A DNA stretch of 45,527 nt from Erwinia oleae (lineage in GTDB: Bacteria; Pseudomonadota; Gammaproteobacteria; Enterobacterales; Enterobacteriaceae): positions 1 to 45,527 of the forward strand of contig NZ_JNVB01000032.1 of NCBI RefSeq assembly GCF_000770305.1, read 5' to 3'. Positions 34,162 to 43,190 of the stretch are shown piece by piece. The translations under genes were made by a program, and so were the position numbers. Position 1 is the stretch's first letter; every line of letters begins with the position of its first letter. The notes under the pieces are model-generated. The model saw only the letters and a list, made by a program, of their open reading frames with translations, had not been told where the DNA came from and did not search any database.

Positions 34162-34590
34162 ATAGCACTCCTCATAAAAATCACAAATGTGAACAACCAG
34201 AGGGAGAACCTGACACTCAGGCTCATAATGCTGGCAGACTTCGGCCGCTGAGAAGCTCTTGCAAAAAGGTCAGAGAGACAGCGCAGGAAACGCCAGGGAT
34301 CTAAGTTATAGATCAAACTTTGCGCTTTGCGACATATTTTTTGAATCTTTTTCGATCTTGCTTCTGGCGGGTGAAGAGCGCCCTTTCGGTCATGCTTATT
34401 GTAAGTATAGCCAGCCCGGCGCTGAAAGGGAGAGGGTGATAAATTTTCAGCATCGGCGACCCTGAAAATCGGCATCATTAACACGCCGGACGCCGTTTTT
34501 TCATATTCTTAATGAACGCGTTAAACTATTCTGTATTCGCGGCGTGGGCCGCTGCGTTAACTGCATTTTTATTAACAGGAGTTATTTCTC
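34162..34590. other. Divergent intergenic region yiaG-yiaF
   Basis: 429 bp between divergent genes. It contains a long-range inverted repeat (CCCTTTC 34381-34387 with GAAAGGG 34424-34430) enclosing a smaller one (CTTA-TTG-TAAG). No reading frame with a ribosome site is convincing. Promoters for both genes must lie here but none stands out. Confidence 0.5.
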
Positions 34591-35307
34591 ATGATGACAG
34601 GAATTTCTCGCGGCTGGACGCGCGTGCTGGCTCCCTTTGTGGCGCTGATTCTGGTCTTTCAACTGGCGGGCTGCGGTGATAATGAAGCCGATCAGCGCAA
34701 AGCCTTTATCGATTTTCTGCAAAACACCGTTATGCGCAGCGGCGAACATTTGCCGAATCTGAGTGAAGATCAAAAGAAAAATTTTGGTCATTACGTCAAT
34801 GACTACGCCATCATTTATGGCTTTTCGCAGCAGATTAACCGGGCGGTGGATTCAGGTATGAAACCGGTGGTGGATGCGCTGTCGACCATCCGCACACCGC
34901 AGGACTATCTTACTCAGCGCGATGTGCTTCGTCAGGCCAGTGGTTCGCTTGGCGTGCTGACGCAGCAGATTCAGGCGGCGAAAACGCAGGCGGACGGCAG
35001 CAAAGCGGGACTGAAACAGCCAGACGATCTGAAAACCGTTTACAATAACGTCTATAACAACGTCGTGACGCAACCAGCTTCCGCGCTGATTACCACGCTG
35101 CCTGCTCTGCAAACGCTGAGCCAGGACGCGGTGCAGGCCGGTGACTTCTTGCAGCAGCAGGGCGCACAGGTAACGTTTAACGGCCCGCAGGTGCAGTTTC
35201 CGACGCAGCAACAGGCCACCCAGTACAACGTATTAATGAATAATCTTTCCGCGAATGTGCCTGCATTAAGCCAGGCGCAGCGCGCGCTTCAGGGCGAGTT
35301 CCGTTAA
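34591..35307 (+). CDS. yiaF: DUF3053 lipoprotein YiaF
   Basis: The 238-aa protein begins with a lipoprotein signal and lipobox LAGC (Cys at 28 or so). It continues with DQRKAFIDFLQNTVMRSGE and DYAIIYGFSQQINRAVDSG, which match E. coli YiaF. It should be a membrane-anchored periplasmic lipoprotein of unknown function, largely helical. The start is the tandem ATGATG at 34591/34594, after AGGAG. Monocistronic, ended by a hairpin terminator. Confidence 0.93.
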   Translation: MMTGISRGWTRVLAPFVALILVFQLAGCGDNEADQRKAFIDFLQNTVMRSGEHLPNLSEDQKKNFGHYVNDYAIIYGFSQQINRAVDSGMKPVVDALSTIRTPQDYLTQRDVLRQASGSLGVLTQQIQAAKTQADGSKAGLKQPDDLKTVYNNVYNNVVTQPASALITTLPALQTLSQDAVQAGDFLQQQGAQVTFNGPQVQFPTQQQATQYNVLMNNLSANVPALSQAQRALQGEFR

Positions 35308-35319
35308 CCTGCCCGCTCT

Positions 35320-35366
35320 AAAGGCAGCCGAGCCTGCGTAACTTTGTTACACCGCTCGCTGCCTTT
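35320..35366 (+). terminator. Extended hairpin terminator after yiaF
   Basis: AAAGGCAGC (35320-35328) plus GAGC (35330-35333) pair with GCTC (35354-35357) plus GCTGCCTTT (35358-35366). A second stem GTAAC-TTT-GTTAC lies in the loop. It starts 12 bases after the yiaF stop. Confidence 0.75.
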
Positions 35367-35409
35367 CCCTTCTTAAGGCCGACTGCCCGGCATCTTATCG
35401 TTAAAAAAT

Positions 35410-35586
35410 TGTGATCTTATTCACATTTTTACTATAAACACTTCATTTAGAATTGTGACCCAAATCACGTACAAGGCGTTGAATTGGTTATTAATTCGCC
35501 TTTGTCTTTTTTTTACACGCTATAAATGTGATCGCCGTCACTAAATAACCCCCTCACCGACCGGCTATTAGGTGATATACGTCACA
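35410..35586 (+). promoter_or_regulatory. Four CRP sites upstream of the mannitol operon
   Basis: Four TGTGA-N6-TCACA-type sites: 35410-35425 (perfect TGTGATCTTATTCACA), 35454-35469 (TGTGACCCAAATCACG), 35527-35542 (TGTGATCGCCGTCACT) and 35571-35586 (GGTGATATACGTCACA). The E. coli mtlA promoter is known to use multiple cAMP-CRP sites. This predicts strong catabolite control. The 400-bp gap from yiaF holds no gene. Confidence 0.9.
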
Positions 35587-35733
35587 TTTTTAAGCGTGAC
35601 TACGCAGCGTCATATTCGCGTGGTAGAGTCCGCGTGCATACAGTAATACGGATGGTTTTTACCGTCAGCGTTCAAACAATAAATCAGCGCGCTCTCTTAT
35701 TTTTAGCGCGTGTCAAATAAGGGGTGTGTTTTT

Positions 35734-37668
35734 ATGTCCTCATCAGATATCAAGATCAGGGTTCAAAGCTTTGGTCGCTTTCTGAGTAACATGGTGATGC
35801 CAAATATCGGGGCGTTTATCGCCTGGGGTATTATCACCGCGCTGTTTATTCCTACCGGCTGGCTGCCGAACGAAACGCTGGCCAAGCTGGTCGCGCCAAT
35901 GATCACCTACCTGCTGCCTTTACTGATCGGTTATACCGGCGGCCGTCTGGTTGGCGGCGATCGCGGCGGCGTGGTGGGCGCAATCACCACGATGGGCGTG
36001 ATCGTGGGCGCTGATATGCCCATGTTCCTTGGCTCAATGATCGCCGGGCCGCTGGGCGGCTGGGCCATTAAAGCCTTCGACCGCGTGATCGACGGTAAAA
36101 TCAAAAGCGGCTTTGAGATGCTGGTTAACAACTTCTCAGCCGGTATTATCGGTATGCTGATGGCGATCCTCGCCTTCCTGGCTATCGGCCCGCTGGTGGA
36201 AGGTCTGTCGCATATTCTGGCGGCTGGCGTAAACCTGATGGTGCAGAACAACCTGCTGCCGTTGACCTCGATCTTCGTTGAACCGGCGAAAATTCTGTTC
36301 CTGAATAACGCCATCAACCACGGTATCTTCTCGCCACTGGGTATCCAGCAGGCCAGTGAAGCCGGCAAGTCTATTTTCTTCCTGATTGAAGCGAACCCCG
36401 GTCCGGGCATGGGCGTGCTGATGGCCTACATGTTTTTTGGTCGCGGCAACGCGCGTCAGTCTGCGGGCGGTGCGGCCATCATCCACTTCCTGGGCGGCAT
36501 CCACGAAATTTACTTCCCGTATGTGCTGATGAACCCACGTCTGCTGATCGCGGTGATCCTCGGCGGCATGACCGGCGTATTCACCCTGACGCTGCTGAAC
36601 GGCGGTCTGGTATCACCTGCTTCGCCTGGTTCGATCCTGGCCGTGCTGGCAATGACGCCAAAAGGCGCCTACTTCGCCAATATTGCAGCCATCGTGGCGG
36701 CGTTTGCGGTTTCCTTTGTGGTTTCGGCCATTTTGCTGAAAACCAGCAAGGTGAAAGAAGAGGACGATATCGAAGCAGCGGCGCGTCGCGTGAGCGATAT
36801 GAAAGCCAAATCGAAAGGCCAGACCGGTACGGCGCCCGTTGCCGCCGCAGACGGCATGAACGGCGACCTGAGCCACGTGCGCAAAGTTATCGTTGCCTGC
36901 GATGCCGGTATGGGCTCCAGCGCAATGGGCGCAGGCGTGCTGCGTAAAAAAGTGAATGATGCAGGCCTGACCAACATTTCTGTGACCAACACCGCCATCA
37001 ACAATTTGCCTGGCGATGTGGACCTGGTGATCACGCACCGCGATCTGACCGAACGCGCAATGCGTCAGGCACCTCACGCGCAGCACATCTCGCTGACCAA
37101 CTTCCTCGACAGCGGTCTCTACACCGATCTGACCGCGCGTCTGGTGGAAGCGAACCGCAGCGCTGGCCATCGCGAAAAAGTCACCGCCACGCTGAACGAC
37201 AGCTATGACAACAGCCAGGAACACCTGTTTAAACTGAGCGCCAGCAACGTATTCCTCGGCAATCATGCTACCGATAAAGAGCAGGCCATTCGTTTTGCCG
37301 GTGAGCAGCTGGTTAAAGGCGGCTACGTTGAGCCAGCGTATGTGGAAGCCATGCTGGATCGCGAGAAGCTGACGTCAACTTACCTGGGTGAATCTATCGC
37401 TGTGCCGCACGGCACCATTGAAGCAAAAGATCGCGTGCTGAAGACCGGCGTGGTGTTCTGCCAGTATCCGGAAGGCGTACGCTTCGGTGACGAAGAGGAC
37501 GACATTGCCCGCCTGGTAATCGGTATCGCCGCCCGCAATAACGAGCACATTCAGGTGATCACCAGCCTGACTAACGCGCTTGATGACGACAGCGTTATCG
37601 CTCGTCTGGCAACGACCACCGACGTGCAGGAAGTGTTGGACCTGCTCTCCGGCAAACAGCCAGCGTAA
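35734..37668 (+). CDS. mtlA: Mannitol-specific PTS enzyme IICBA
   Basis: The 644-aa fused permease imports and phosphorylates D-mannitol to mannitol 1-phosphate. The IIC membrane domain spans about 1-345 ([37 protein letters not shown]). The IIB domain has phospho-Cys389 in [20 protein letters not shown]. The IIA domain has phospho-His559 in [19 protein letters not shown]. Length is close to E. coli's 637. ATG 35734 has AAGGGG upstream; the open frame 8 codons before it lacks family sequence. Four CRP sites precede it. A terminator-like hairpin separates it from mtlD. Confidence 0.97.
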   Translation: MSSSDIKIRVQSFGRFLSNMVMPNIGAFIAWGIITALFIPTGWLPNETLAKLVAPMITYLLPLLIGYTGGRLVGGDRGGVVGAITTMGVIVGADMPMFLGSMIAGPLGGWAIKAFDRVIDGKIKSGFEMLVNNFSAGIIGMLMAILAFLAIGPLVEGLSHILAAGVNLMVQNNLLPLTSIFVEPAKILFLNNAINHGIFSPLGIQQASEAGKSIFFLIEANPGPGMGVLMAYMFFGRGNARQSAGGAAIIHFLGGIHEIYFPYVLMNPRLLIAVILGGMTGVFTLTLLNGGLVSPASPGSILAVLAMTPKGAYFANIAAIVAAFAVSFVVSAILLKTSKVKEEDDIEAAARRVSDMKAKSKGQTGTAPVAAADGMNGDLSHVRKVIVACDAGMGSSAMGAGVLRKKVNDAGLTNISVTNTAINNLPGDVDLVITHRDLTERAMRQAPHAQHISLTNFLDSGLYTDLTARLVEANRSAGHREKVTATLNDSYDNSQEHLFKLSASNVFLGNHATDKEQAIRFAGEQLVKGGYVEPAYVEAMLDREKLTSTYLGESIAVPHGTIEAKDRVLKTGVVFCQYPEGVRFGDEEDDIARLVIGIAARNNEHIQVITSLTNALDDDSVIARLATTTDVQEVLDLLSGKQPA

Positions 37669-37689
37669 CGCAAGGTTATTGACCCACAG

Positions 37690-37714
37690 GGCCGGGGATG
37701 CCCGGCCTTTTTTT
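37690..37714 (+). terminator. Intrinsic terminator or attenuator between mtlA and mtlD
   Basis: GGCCGGG-GATG-CCCGGCC followed by seven Ts, 21 bases after mtlA and 45 before mtlD. In an operon this would lower mtlD and mtlR output, or protect the mtlA mRNA 3' end. Confidence 0.85.
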
Positions 37715-37759
37715 CGGGTCGGGTTTGTCCGGCCCTCGATCGTTAATAAGGGAAAGTTT

Positions 37760-38908
37760 ATGAAAGCATTACATTTTGGCGCCGGTAACATCGGCCGCGG
37801 TTTTATCGGCAAACTCCTGGCCGATGCGGGCATTCAACTGACCTTCGCCGATGTGAATCAGGTGGTTCTCGACGCGCTGAATGCCCGTCACGAATACCCG
37901 GTGCGCGTGGTGGGCGAGCAGGCTCAGGTTGAAACGGTTAAAGGCGTTAACGCCGTGAGCAGCGCCAGCGATGACATCATTCCGCTGATTGCCGACGTTG
38001 ATATCGTTACCACGGCGGTTGGCCCGCAGATCCTCGAGCGCATCGCTGGCGGCATCGCGAAAGGCTTAGCCAAACGCAGTGATAGCGGTAACACTCGCCC
38101 ACTGAATATCATTGCCTGTGAAAACATGGTGCGCGGCACCACGCAATTAAAAGGTTTTGTGCTGAAGGCGCTGCCTGAACAGTATCACGCCTGGGTTGAG
38201 GCCAACGTCGGCTTCGTGGACTCCGCCGTTGACCGCATCGTACCGCCTTCCGAAGCGGGCACCACCGACCCGCTGGAGGTTACCGTAGAAACCTTCAGCG
38301 AGTGGATCGTCGATAAAACACAGTTTAAAGGTGAGCTGCCGAACATTCCCGGCATGGAACTCACCGATAACCTGATGGCGTTTGTTGAGCGCAAGCTGTT
38401 CACCCTGAATACCGGCCACGCCATCACCGCCTACCTGGGTCAGTTAGCGGGCCATAAAACCATTCGCGAAGCGATCCTCGATGAGAAAGTGCGCGCGGTG
38501 GTGAAAGGGGCGATGGAAGAGAGCGGCGCGGTGCTGATCAAGCGCTACGGCTTTGACGCCGACAAGCATGCGGCCTATATCCAGAAAATCCTCGGCCGTT
38601 TTGAGAACCCGTATCTGAAAGATGACGTGGAGCGCGTGGGTCGTCAGCCGCTGCGTAAGCTGAGTGCGGGCGATCGCCTGATCAAGCCCACGCTGGGCAC
38701 GCTGGAGTACGCGCTGCCGCATGACAACCTGGTTACCGGCATTGCCGCCGCCATGCACTATCGCAGCGAGCAGGATCCGCAGGCGCAGGAGCTGGTGGAT
38801 CTGCTGTCACGCCTTGGCGTGCAGGATACGCTGGCGCAGGTGTCCGGGCTTGATGCCAACAGCGATACCGTTGCTGCGGTAGTGAAGGCATACGACGCTA
38901 TGGCATAA
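37760..38908 (+). CDS. mtlD: Mannitol-1-phosphate 5-dehydrogenase
   Basis: The 382-aa protein oxidises mannitol 1-phosphate to fructose 6-phosphate with NAD. It has the Rossmann motif [16 protein letters not shown] at the start and [17 protein letters not shown]. The catalytic region of polyol dehydrogenases includes Lys in the [18 protein letters not shown] stretch. Length equals the E. coli enzyme. AAGGGA lies 6 bases before ATG 37760. The stop overlaps the mtlR start (TAATG). Confidence 0.97.
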   Translation: MKALHFGAGNIGRGFIGKLLADAGIQLTFADVNQVVLDALNARHEYPVRVVGEQAQVETVKGVNAVSSASDDIIPLIADVDIVTTAVGPQILERIAGGIAKGLAKRSDSGNTRPLNIIACENMVRGTTQLKGFVLKALPEQYHAWVEANVGFVDSAVDRIVPPSEAGTTDPLEVTVETFSEWIVDKTQFKGELPNIPGMELTDNLMAFVERKLFTLNTGHAITAYLGQLAGHKTIREAILDEKVRAVVKGAMEESGAVLIKRYGFDADKHAAYIQKILGRFENPYLKDDVERVGRQPLRKLSAGDRLIKPTLGTLEYALPHDNLVTGIAAAMHYRSEQDPQAQELVDLLSRLGVQDTLAQVSGLDANSDTVAAVVKAYDAMA

Positions 38909-39528
38909 TGCCAGGCTCAACGGACGAGCAGAGCGGGTATGGCGACAGCGCCGTACCCGCTTCGGCACTGCTAAGCAGGTCAAAGAACGATATGCAGGCT
39001 CTTATGGAAAAACCTCAGGCTTTTGAGAATCGGGTACTGGAACGCCTGAACGCGGGTCGTTCGGTCAGGGGTTTTCTGATTGCGGCGGTTGAACTGCTGG
39101 CAGAGGCGGTTAATCTGCTGGTGATGAAGGTGTTCCGCAAGGACGATTACGCCGTAAAATATGCGGTAGAGCCGCTTCTGCTGGGCGACGGCCCGCTTGG
39201 CGAACTGCCGGTGAGACTGAAGCTGATCTATGGCCTGGGTGTTATTAGCCGCGACGAATATGAAGACGCCGAGCTGCTGTTGGCGCTGCGCGAGGCGCTG
39301 AACGACGACGGCACCGACTACCGTTTTACCGATGACGAACTGCTTGGGCCATTCGGCGAGCTTCACTGCGTGGCGGCGTTGCCTCCTCCTCCCGATCTGT
39401 CCATTGACGATATAAATCTGCGCGCCATGCTGCAACAGCGCTATCAACAGATGGTGCGTTCCACACTGGTGCTCTCTCTGACCGAGCTTATCTCCCGCAT
39501 CAGCCTCAAACAGGCCTTCAAAAAGTAG
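38908..39528 (+). CDS. mtlR: Mannitol operon repressor
   Basis: The 206-aa all-helical protein matches E. coli MtlR: FENRVLERLNAGRSVRGFL, VFRKDDYAVKYAVEPLLLG, GPFGELHCVAALPPPPDL. MtlR has no DNA-binding motif and represses the mannitol genes, probably through partner proteins such as HPr. ATG 38908 overlaps the mtlD stop by one base, so translation is coupled. The first about 28 residues differ from E. coli; Met at 38992 is a possible alternative start. Confidence 0.94.
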   Translation: MPGSTDEQSGYGDSAVPASALLSRSKNDMQALMEKPQAFENRVLERLNAGRSVRGFLIAAVELLAEAVNLLVMKVFRKDDYAVKYAVEPLLLGDGPLGELPVRLKLIYGLGVISRDEYEDAELLLALREALNDDGTDYRFTDDELLGPFGELHCVAALPPPPDLSIDDINLRAMLQQRYQQMVRSTLVLSLTELISRISLKQAFKK

Positions 39529-39600
39529 TCTCCGACCTTTCCCTCTCCCCGTCGCTTTCGTGTATCCTTGCGGCAACGAATCACTGCACGGTTAATCATG

Positions 39601-39963
39601 ATGAAAGAACAAGTTCAGGCAGAAATTAAGACGCTGAGCGATAAGCTGGATGCCTTAACGCATAAAGAACCGCAGCTGCTGGAGTCCGGCAACGCGGAAA
39701 AACTCGGCGAACTGCTGAAGGAAAAAGAGAAGCTGATCGCTGAGATCGACCGCCTGCGCGGCGTGCGTGAAGAGAAGCTGAGCAAAGAAGCGCAGAAGCT
39801 GAAAAAGATGCCGTTCAGCCGCGCTATCACTAAAAAAGAGCAGGCCAATCTGGGCGCGCTGAAAAAAAGCGTTCGCGGCATCGTTGTGGTTCATCCAATG
39901 ACCGCGTTAGGCCGTGAAATGGGCCTGAAAGAGATGACCGGCTATGCGAAAAGCGCATTCTGA
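39601..39963 (+). CDS. yibL: DUF2810 protein YibL
   Basis: The 120-aa charged protein matches E. coli YibL: a coiled-coil N-terminal half ([40 protein letters not shown]), then the conserved [20 protein letters not shown] and [14 protein letters not shown]. YibL has been found with ribosomes in E. coli, function unknown. The start is ATG 39601 or the adjacent 39598. Downstream of mtlR as in E. coli (yibT is absent). Confidence 0.92.
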   Translation: MKEQVQAEIKTLSDKLDALTHKEPQLLESGNAEKLGELLKEKEKLIAEIDRLRGVREEKLSKEAQKLKKMPFSRAITKKEQANLGALKKSVRGIVVVHPMTALGREMGLKEMTGYAKSAF

Positions 39964-40030
39964 TCCGATAGCGTCCGCTGCTGCCAGGCAGTGAAAGCGA
40001 CACGGTTACACAGGTACATGAAGGTCAATG

Positions 40031-40058
40031 GCCGCCGGGCAAATCTTTACCCGGCGGT
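40031..40058. other. GC-rich hairpin in the yibL-SelW gap
   Basis: CCGCCGGG (40032-40039) pairs with CCCGGCGG (40050-40057). No T-run follows, so it may be a convergent-gene stop or a repeat element rather than a standard terminator. The rest of the 224-bp gap shows nothing. Confidence 0.4.
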
Positions 40059-40187
40059 CGACATCTTCACAGAGCAGTGAGCCTGTTCATCTTCAGGTTG
40101 CCAACGGCGCCAGTGATGTTCGGTTCATCCAGGGTTTGTAGGAACAGAGTGGTCATCCCTTCCCTTCTTTGTCGCTCAATCAGGGCG

Positions 40188-40469
40188 TTACGCTTTATCA
40201 ATATGCCCTAAATCCCGTTCGGGAAAACAGATATCACGCACCCGCTGCTTCAGCTCCTTCACTTCCGGAAAACCGCCATGGGTTTTGCGATCCCAGATAA
40301 GCTGCCCGTCGATGGCAATCTGATAAATGCCGCCGGTACCCGGAATCAGGGTAACCGAGGCCAGGTCGGTGCTGAAGGTGTGCAGCAGTTCCTGCGCCAT
40401 CCAGCCTGCACGTAGCAGCCAGTTGCACTGGGAACAATACTCAATGGTTACGGCGGGAGAGGTTTTCAT
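40188..40469 (-). CDS. SelT/SelW/SelH (Rdx) family thioredoxin-like protein, cysteine form
   Basis: The 93-aa protein has the Rdx fold: VTIEYCSQCNWLLRAGWMAQ with a CxxC redox pair at 12-15, then TLIPGTGGIYQIAIDGQLIWDRK and GGFPEVKELKQRVRD. In eukaryotic SelW the second cysteine is selenocysteine; here both are cysteine and no in-frame UGA is present. Bacterial members are small, probably redox-active proteins of unclear role. AGGAGA lies 7 bases upstream of the ATG. Confidence 0.88.
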   Translation of the reverse strand: MKTSPAVTIEYCSQCNWLLRAGWMAQELLHTFSTDLASVTLIPGTGGIYQIAIDGQLIWDRKTHGGFPEVKELKQRVRDICFPERDLGHIDKA

Positions 40470-40568
40470 GACGTGTCTCCTAAAAAAATCTGACTCTCAT
40501 CTTCGGGCGACAAAACGGGGGCTGTCAACGTCCATGCAGATTGAATTGTGAATAAATTATGGAGGCAG

Positions 40569-40604
40569 TTGATATAGGTAATCAATATTATTATCATTCT
40601 CATT
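40569..40604 (+). promoter_or_regulatory. Fur-controlled promoter of the heme operon
   Basis: -35 TTGATA (40569-40574), a 17-bp spacer, and -10 TATCAT (40592-40597). A Fur-box-like TATTATTATCATTCTCATT (40586-40604) covers the -10 element, predicting repression when iron is plentiful. Confidence 0.75.
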
Positions 40605-40729
40605 TGCAAGCATGAGTCAGGGATCGACATTTATAACGCGCAGCAGGCGCATACTCTTCTTTTAGCGGTTTTTACGCCAGCGGCAGCAATGTATGAGTCG
40701 ATACTAATAAAGAATAAAGGCTTACTAAA

Positions 40730-43126
40730 ATGCGTAAACTCTTTTCCTCACAGGGAATTGCCCGTACCACGGTGCTGTTCGGCACGCTGGTGACCTCTGG
40801 CTATTCCGTCGGGGCTGAAACAGCCGCCAATGCCCTCCCGGCGACCACAACCTCCGGCAAACCGCTAAACGTTTCGGGTAAAAAAACACATCCGTCTGAA
40901 CCGCTGATGGTGGTGACGGCCCCGCAACAGGTAAAAGAAGCGGGTAGTAAAACCACCGTCACCGCCGAAGAGATGCAAAATAAAGGCGCCAATGATTTTG
41001 GCTCTGTTATGCGTTACGAGCCGCTGATCAGCGCCACCGGAACCAGCGGCGGCTCTTCGGCTGGCAAGAGCGGCTTCGACCGCAGTGGCTACACCGGCTA
41101 CAACATTCGTGGTCTGGAAAGTAACCGCGTCGGGCTGGATGTGGATGGCATTCCACAACCGGCCGCGACGGGGCGAAGCTATGTCGGACGTGCCGGACTG
41201 AACACATTTGGTATCGGGCGCGATTACATCGATCCTTATATGTATGGTCAGGTTGATATCGAATCGGGCGCCACGTCAACGTCAACGGCGAATAATGCCA
41301 TCGGCGGCGCCGTCTCCTTTATGCCTAAATCGGCGGATGACTACCTGACACCGTACAAATCAACTTATTTTGGTTATCGATCAGATTATGACTCTGCCAA
41401 CCGTAGCTGGCACAACGGCATTACCGCCGCTGCGGGTGATGAAATCCTGCGTGGCGTCTTTGTTTACAGCCGCCGTGACGGCCAGCAGACCCGTAACAAC
41501 AGCGGGACGATTGATGCGTATCCGGCTAACTGGCACTCCAACGCGATGCTGGCCTCCGGTATCTGGCAGCCGAACGACGCGCATAAGCTGACCGGCACCG
41601 TCGACTATTATGATAAGACTAACCATACCCACTACGACGCCTGGGACAGCAGCGGCAACACCATCTGGGGCACCGCGCAGCAACAGAGCAACACCCGCCG
41701 TTGGGGAATCAGCCTTAAGGATGAGTGGACGCCTGCCAATGCCTACATCGACAGCCTGACTTCGCGCGTGTTCTGGCAGCAGACGCAGGCGCACGACAAT
41801 ACCTTCATGCCATCCAGCGCCACGGCAATGGAGCGGGTCTATTCCGATTACGATGTGGATACCCTGGGCTTTGACACTCAACTGACAAACAGGCTCGGTC
41901 GTCATGAGCTGAGCGGTGGCCTGAATGGCAGCATCAGCGACACCAGCCGTCCGTTCCGTCAGGCGCCTCCGGCCAGCCAGTACAGCGTGATCATGCAGCC
42001 TGACGCCGACAGCCGCACTTACGTACTCGGTGGCTACGTACAGGATAAAATTCACTTCGATCTCAACGGTCATGATTTCAGCGTGGTGCCAGGCGTACGC
42101 GTGGCGCATCAGTCAACTCAACCTGAAAACCTGAGCAGTCTGACCACCGGCAGCAGCGTGCTGACTGAAGAGCAGCTAAAAACGCTGTATGGCAAAGAGA
42201 ATAGCGACACCCAGCTCCTGCCGTCACTGAGCGTCAACTACGACATTACGCCAACGCTGATGACCTGGGTGATGTACAAGCGCGGCGCTCAGTTCCCTAA
42301 CGCCAGCCAGCTGTATGGTTCCTGGAACCTCGGTTCAAGCTATGCCGGAAGGCAGCAGTACGCACTCATCGGCAACAGCGATCTGAAAACCGAAACCAGC
42401 GACAACTACGAGTGGGGGCTGAAAGGGCAGCCCGTGGAAGGCGTCTCGCTGAACGCGGCGATGTTCTATAACACCTATGAGAACTTTATCGCTTACACCC
42501 GCTATACCCGCACCGGTAATCCGTCGATGTTCGGCAATGTACCGTCGAATATCTACACTATCTATCAGGCTGAGAACCGCGATAAGGCTTATATCTATGG
42601 CGGCCAGGTCAGCACTAAACTGAACGTCGGCACCTGGTTTGAAGAAGTCAACGGCCTGAGCGCTACCTTCGCGCTGGGCTACAGTGAAGGGAAATCAAAA
42701 TCCCGCTACTCCGGCGACAGCTATGTCGACCTGGACAGCGTGGCGCCGGTAAAAGCGATTGTTGGCGTGGCGTGGGACGATCCGGCCAGGCGTTATGGCA
42801 CAGCAGTAACCGCAACCTTTGTGAAAGGCAAGCGCGCCACCGACACCAACCGCGAAAGCTACGCCAACGACGGCTCTGCTCTGACGGATTCCTCCACCGA
42901 ATATATGCGCGTGCCGGGTTACGGTATGGTGGACATGACGGCTTACTGGCAGGTGGCGAAACATGTCCGGGTGAACGGCGGCATCTATAACCTGACCGAC
43001 CGTAAATACTGGGATTACCTGAGCAGCCGTAACCTGACGGAAAGTACCAATCAGGATGCTTATGATAAAGCGCTGGCAGTGATGCCGGGCCGCACCTTCC
43101 AACTGGGTGTCAATATCGACTTCTGA
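40730..43126 (+). CDS. hmuR: TonB-dependent heme/hemoglobin receptor (HmuR-like)
   Basis: The 798-aa outer-membrane receptor has an N-terminal signal region (about 1-29). An unusually long linker follows before a TonB-box-like EPLMVVTA (residues 57-64). The plug includes YNIRGLESNRVGLDVDGIPQ and IESGATSTSTANNAIGGAV; the barrel ends LGVNIDF. Its place before hmuS, hmuT and hmuU makes heme the substrate. The FRAP and NPNL boxes of classic heme receptors are altered here (AQFPNASQLY and GNSDLKTE), pointing to the HasR/hemoglobin-receptor side of the family. Fur promoter upstream; a weak AAAGG site before ATG 40730. Confidence 0.9.
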   Translation: MRKLFSSQGIARTTVLFGTLVTSGYSVGAETAANALPATTTSGKPLNVSGKKTHPSEPLMVVTAPQQVKEAGSKTTVTAEEMQNKGANDFGSVMRYEPLISATGTSGGSSAGKSGFDRSGYTGYNIRGLESNRVGLDVDGIPQPAATGRSYVGRAGLNTFGIGRDYIDPYMYGQVDIESGATSTSTANNAIGGAVSFMPKSADDYLTPYKSTYFGYRSDYDSANRSWHNGITAAAGDEILRGVFVYSRRDGQQTRNNSGTIDAYPANWHSNAMLASGIWQPNDAHKLTGTVDYYDKTNHTHYDAWDSSGNTIWGTAQQQSNTRRWGISLKDEWTPANAYIDSLTSRVFWQQTQAHDNTFMPSSATAMERVYSDYDVDTLGFDTQLTNRLGRHELSGGLNGSISDTSRPFRQAPPASQYSVIMQPDADSRTYVLGGYVQDKIHFDLNGHDFSVVPGVRVAHQSTQPENLSSLTTGSSVLTEEQLKTLYGKENSDTQLLPSLSVNYDITPTLMTWVMYKRGAQFPNASQLYGSWNLGSSYAGRQQYALIGNSDLKTETSDNYEWGLKGQPVEGVSLNAAMFYNTYENFIAYTRYTRTGNPSMFGNVPSNIYTIYQAENRDKAYIYGGQVSTKLNVGTWFEEVNGLSATFALGYSEGKSKSRYSGDSYVDLDSVAPVKAIVGVAWDDPARRYGTAVTATFVKGKRATDTNRESYANDGSALTDSSTEYMRVPGYGMVDMTAYWQVAKHVRVNGGIYNLTDRKYWDYLSSRNLTESTNQDAYDKALAVMPGRTFQLGVNIDF

Positions 43127-43155
43127 TCGTAACGCCTTTTAATTGACCACACGCT

Positions 43156-43176
43156 GCCCTGCATATTTCGCAGGGC
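43156..43176 (+). other. Hairpin between hmuR and hmuS
   Basis: GCCCTGC (43156-43162) and GCAGGGC (43170-43176) form a 7-bp stem with a 7-base loop and no T-run. It sits 5 bases before the hmuS ribosome site. It may stabilise the receptor mRNA or tune translation of hmuS. Confidence 0.5.
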
Positions 43177-43190
43177 GCAAAGGAGAGCAA

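Noticed and set aside
34259-34465. 68-codon frame between yiaG and yiaF
   Set aside because: No ribosome site and no recognisable protein features; overlaps inverted repeats in a promoter region.
40188-40469. Selenoprotein because of the SelW family and selC in the window
   Set aside because: The redox motif is CSQC with ordinary Cys codons and there is no in-frame UGA.
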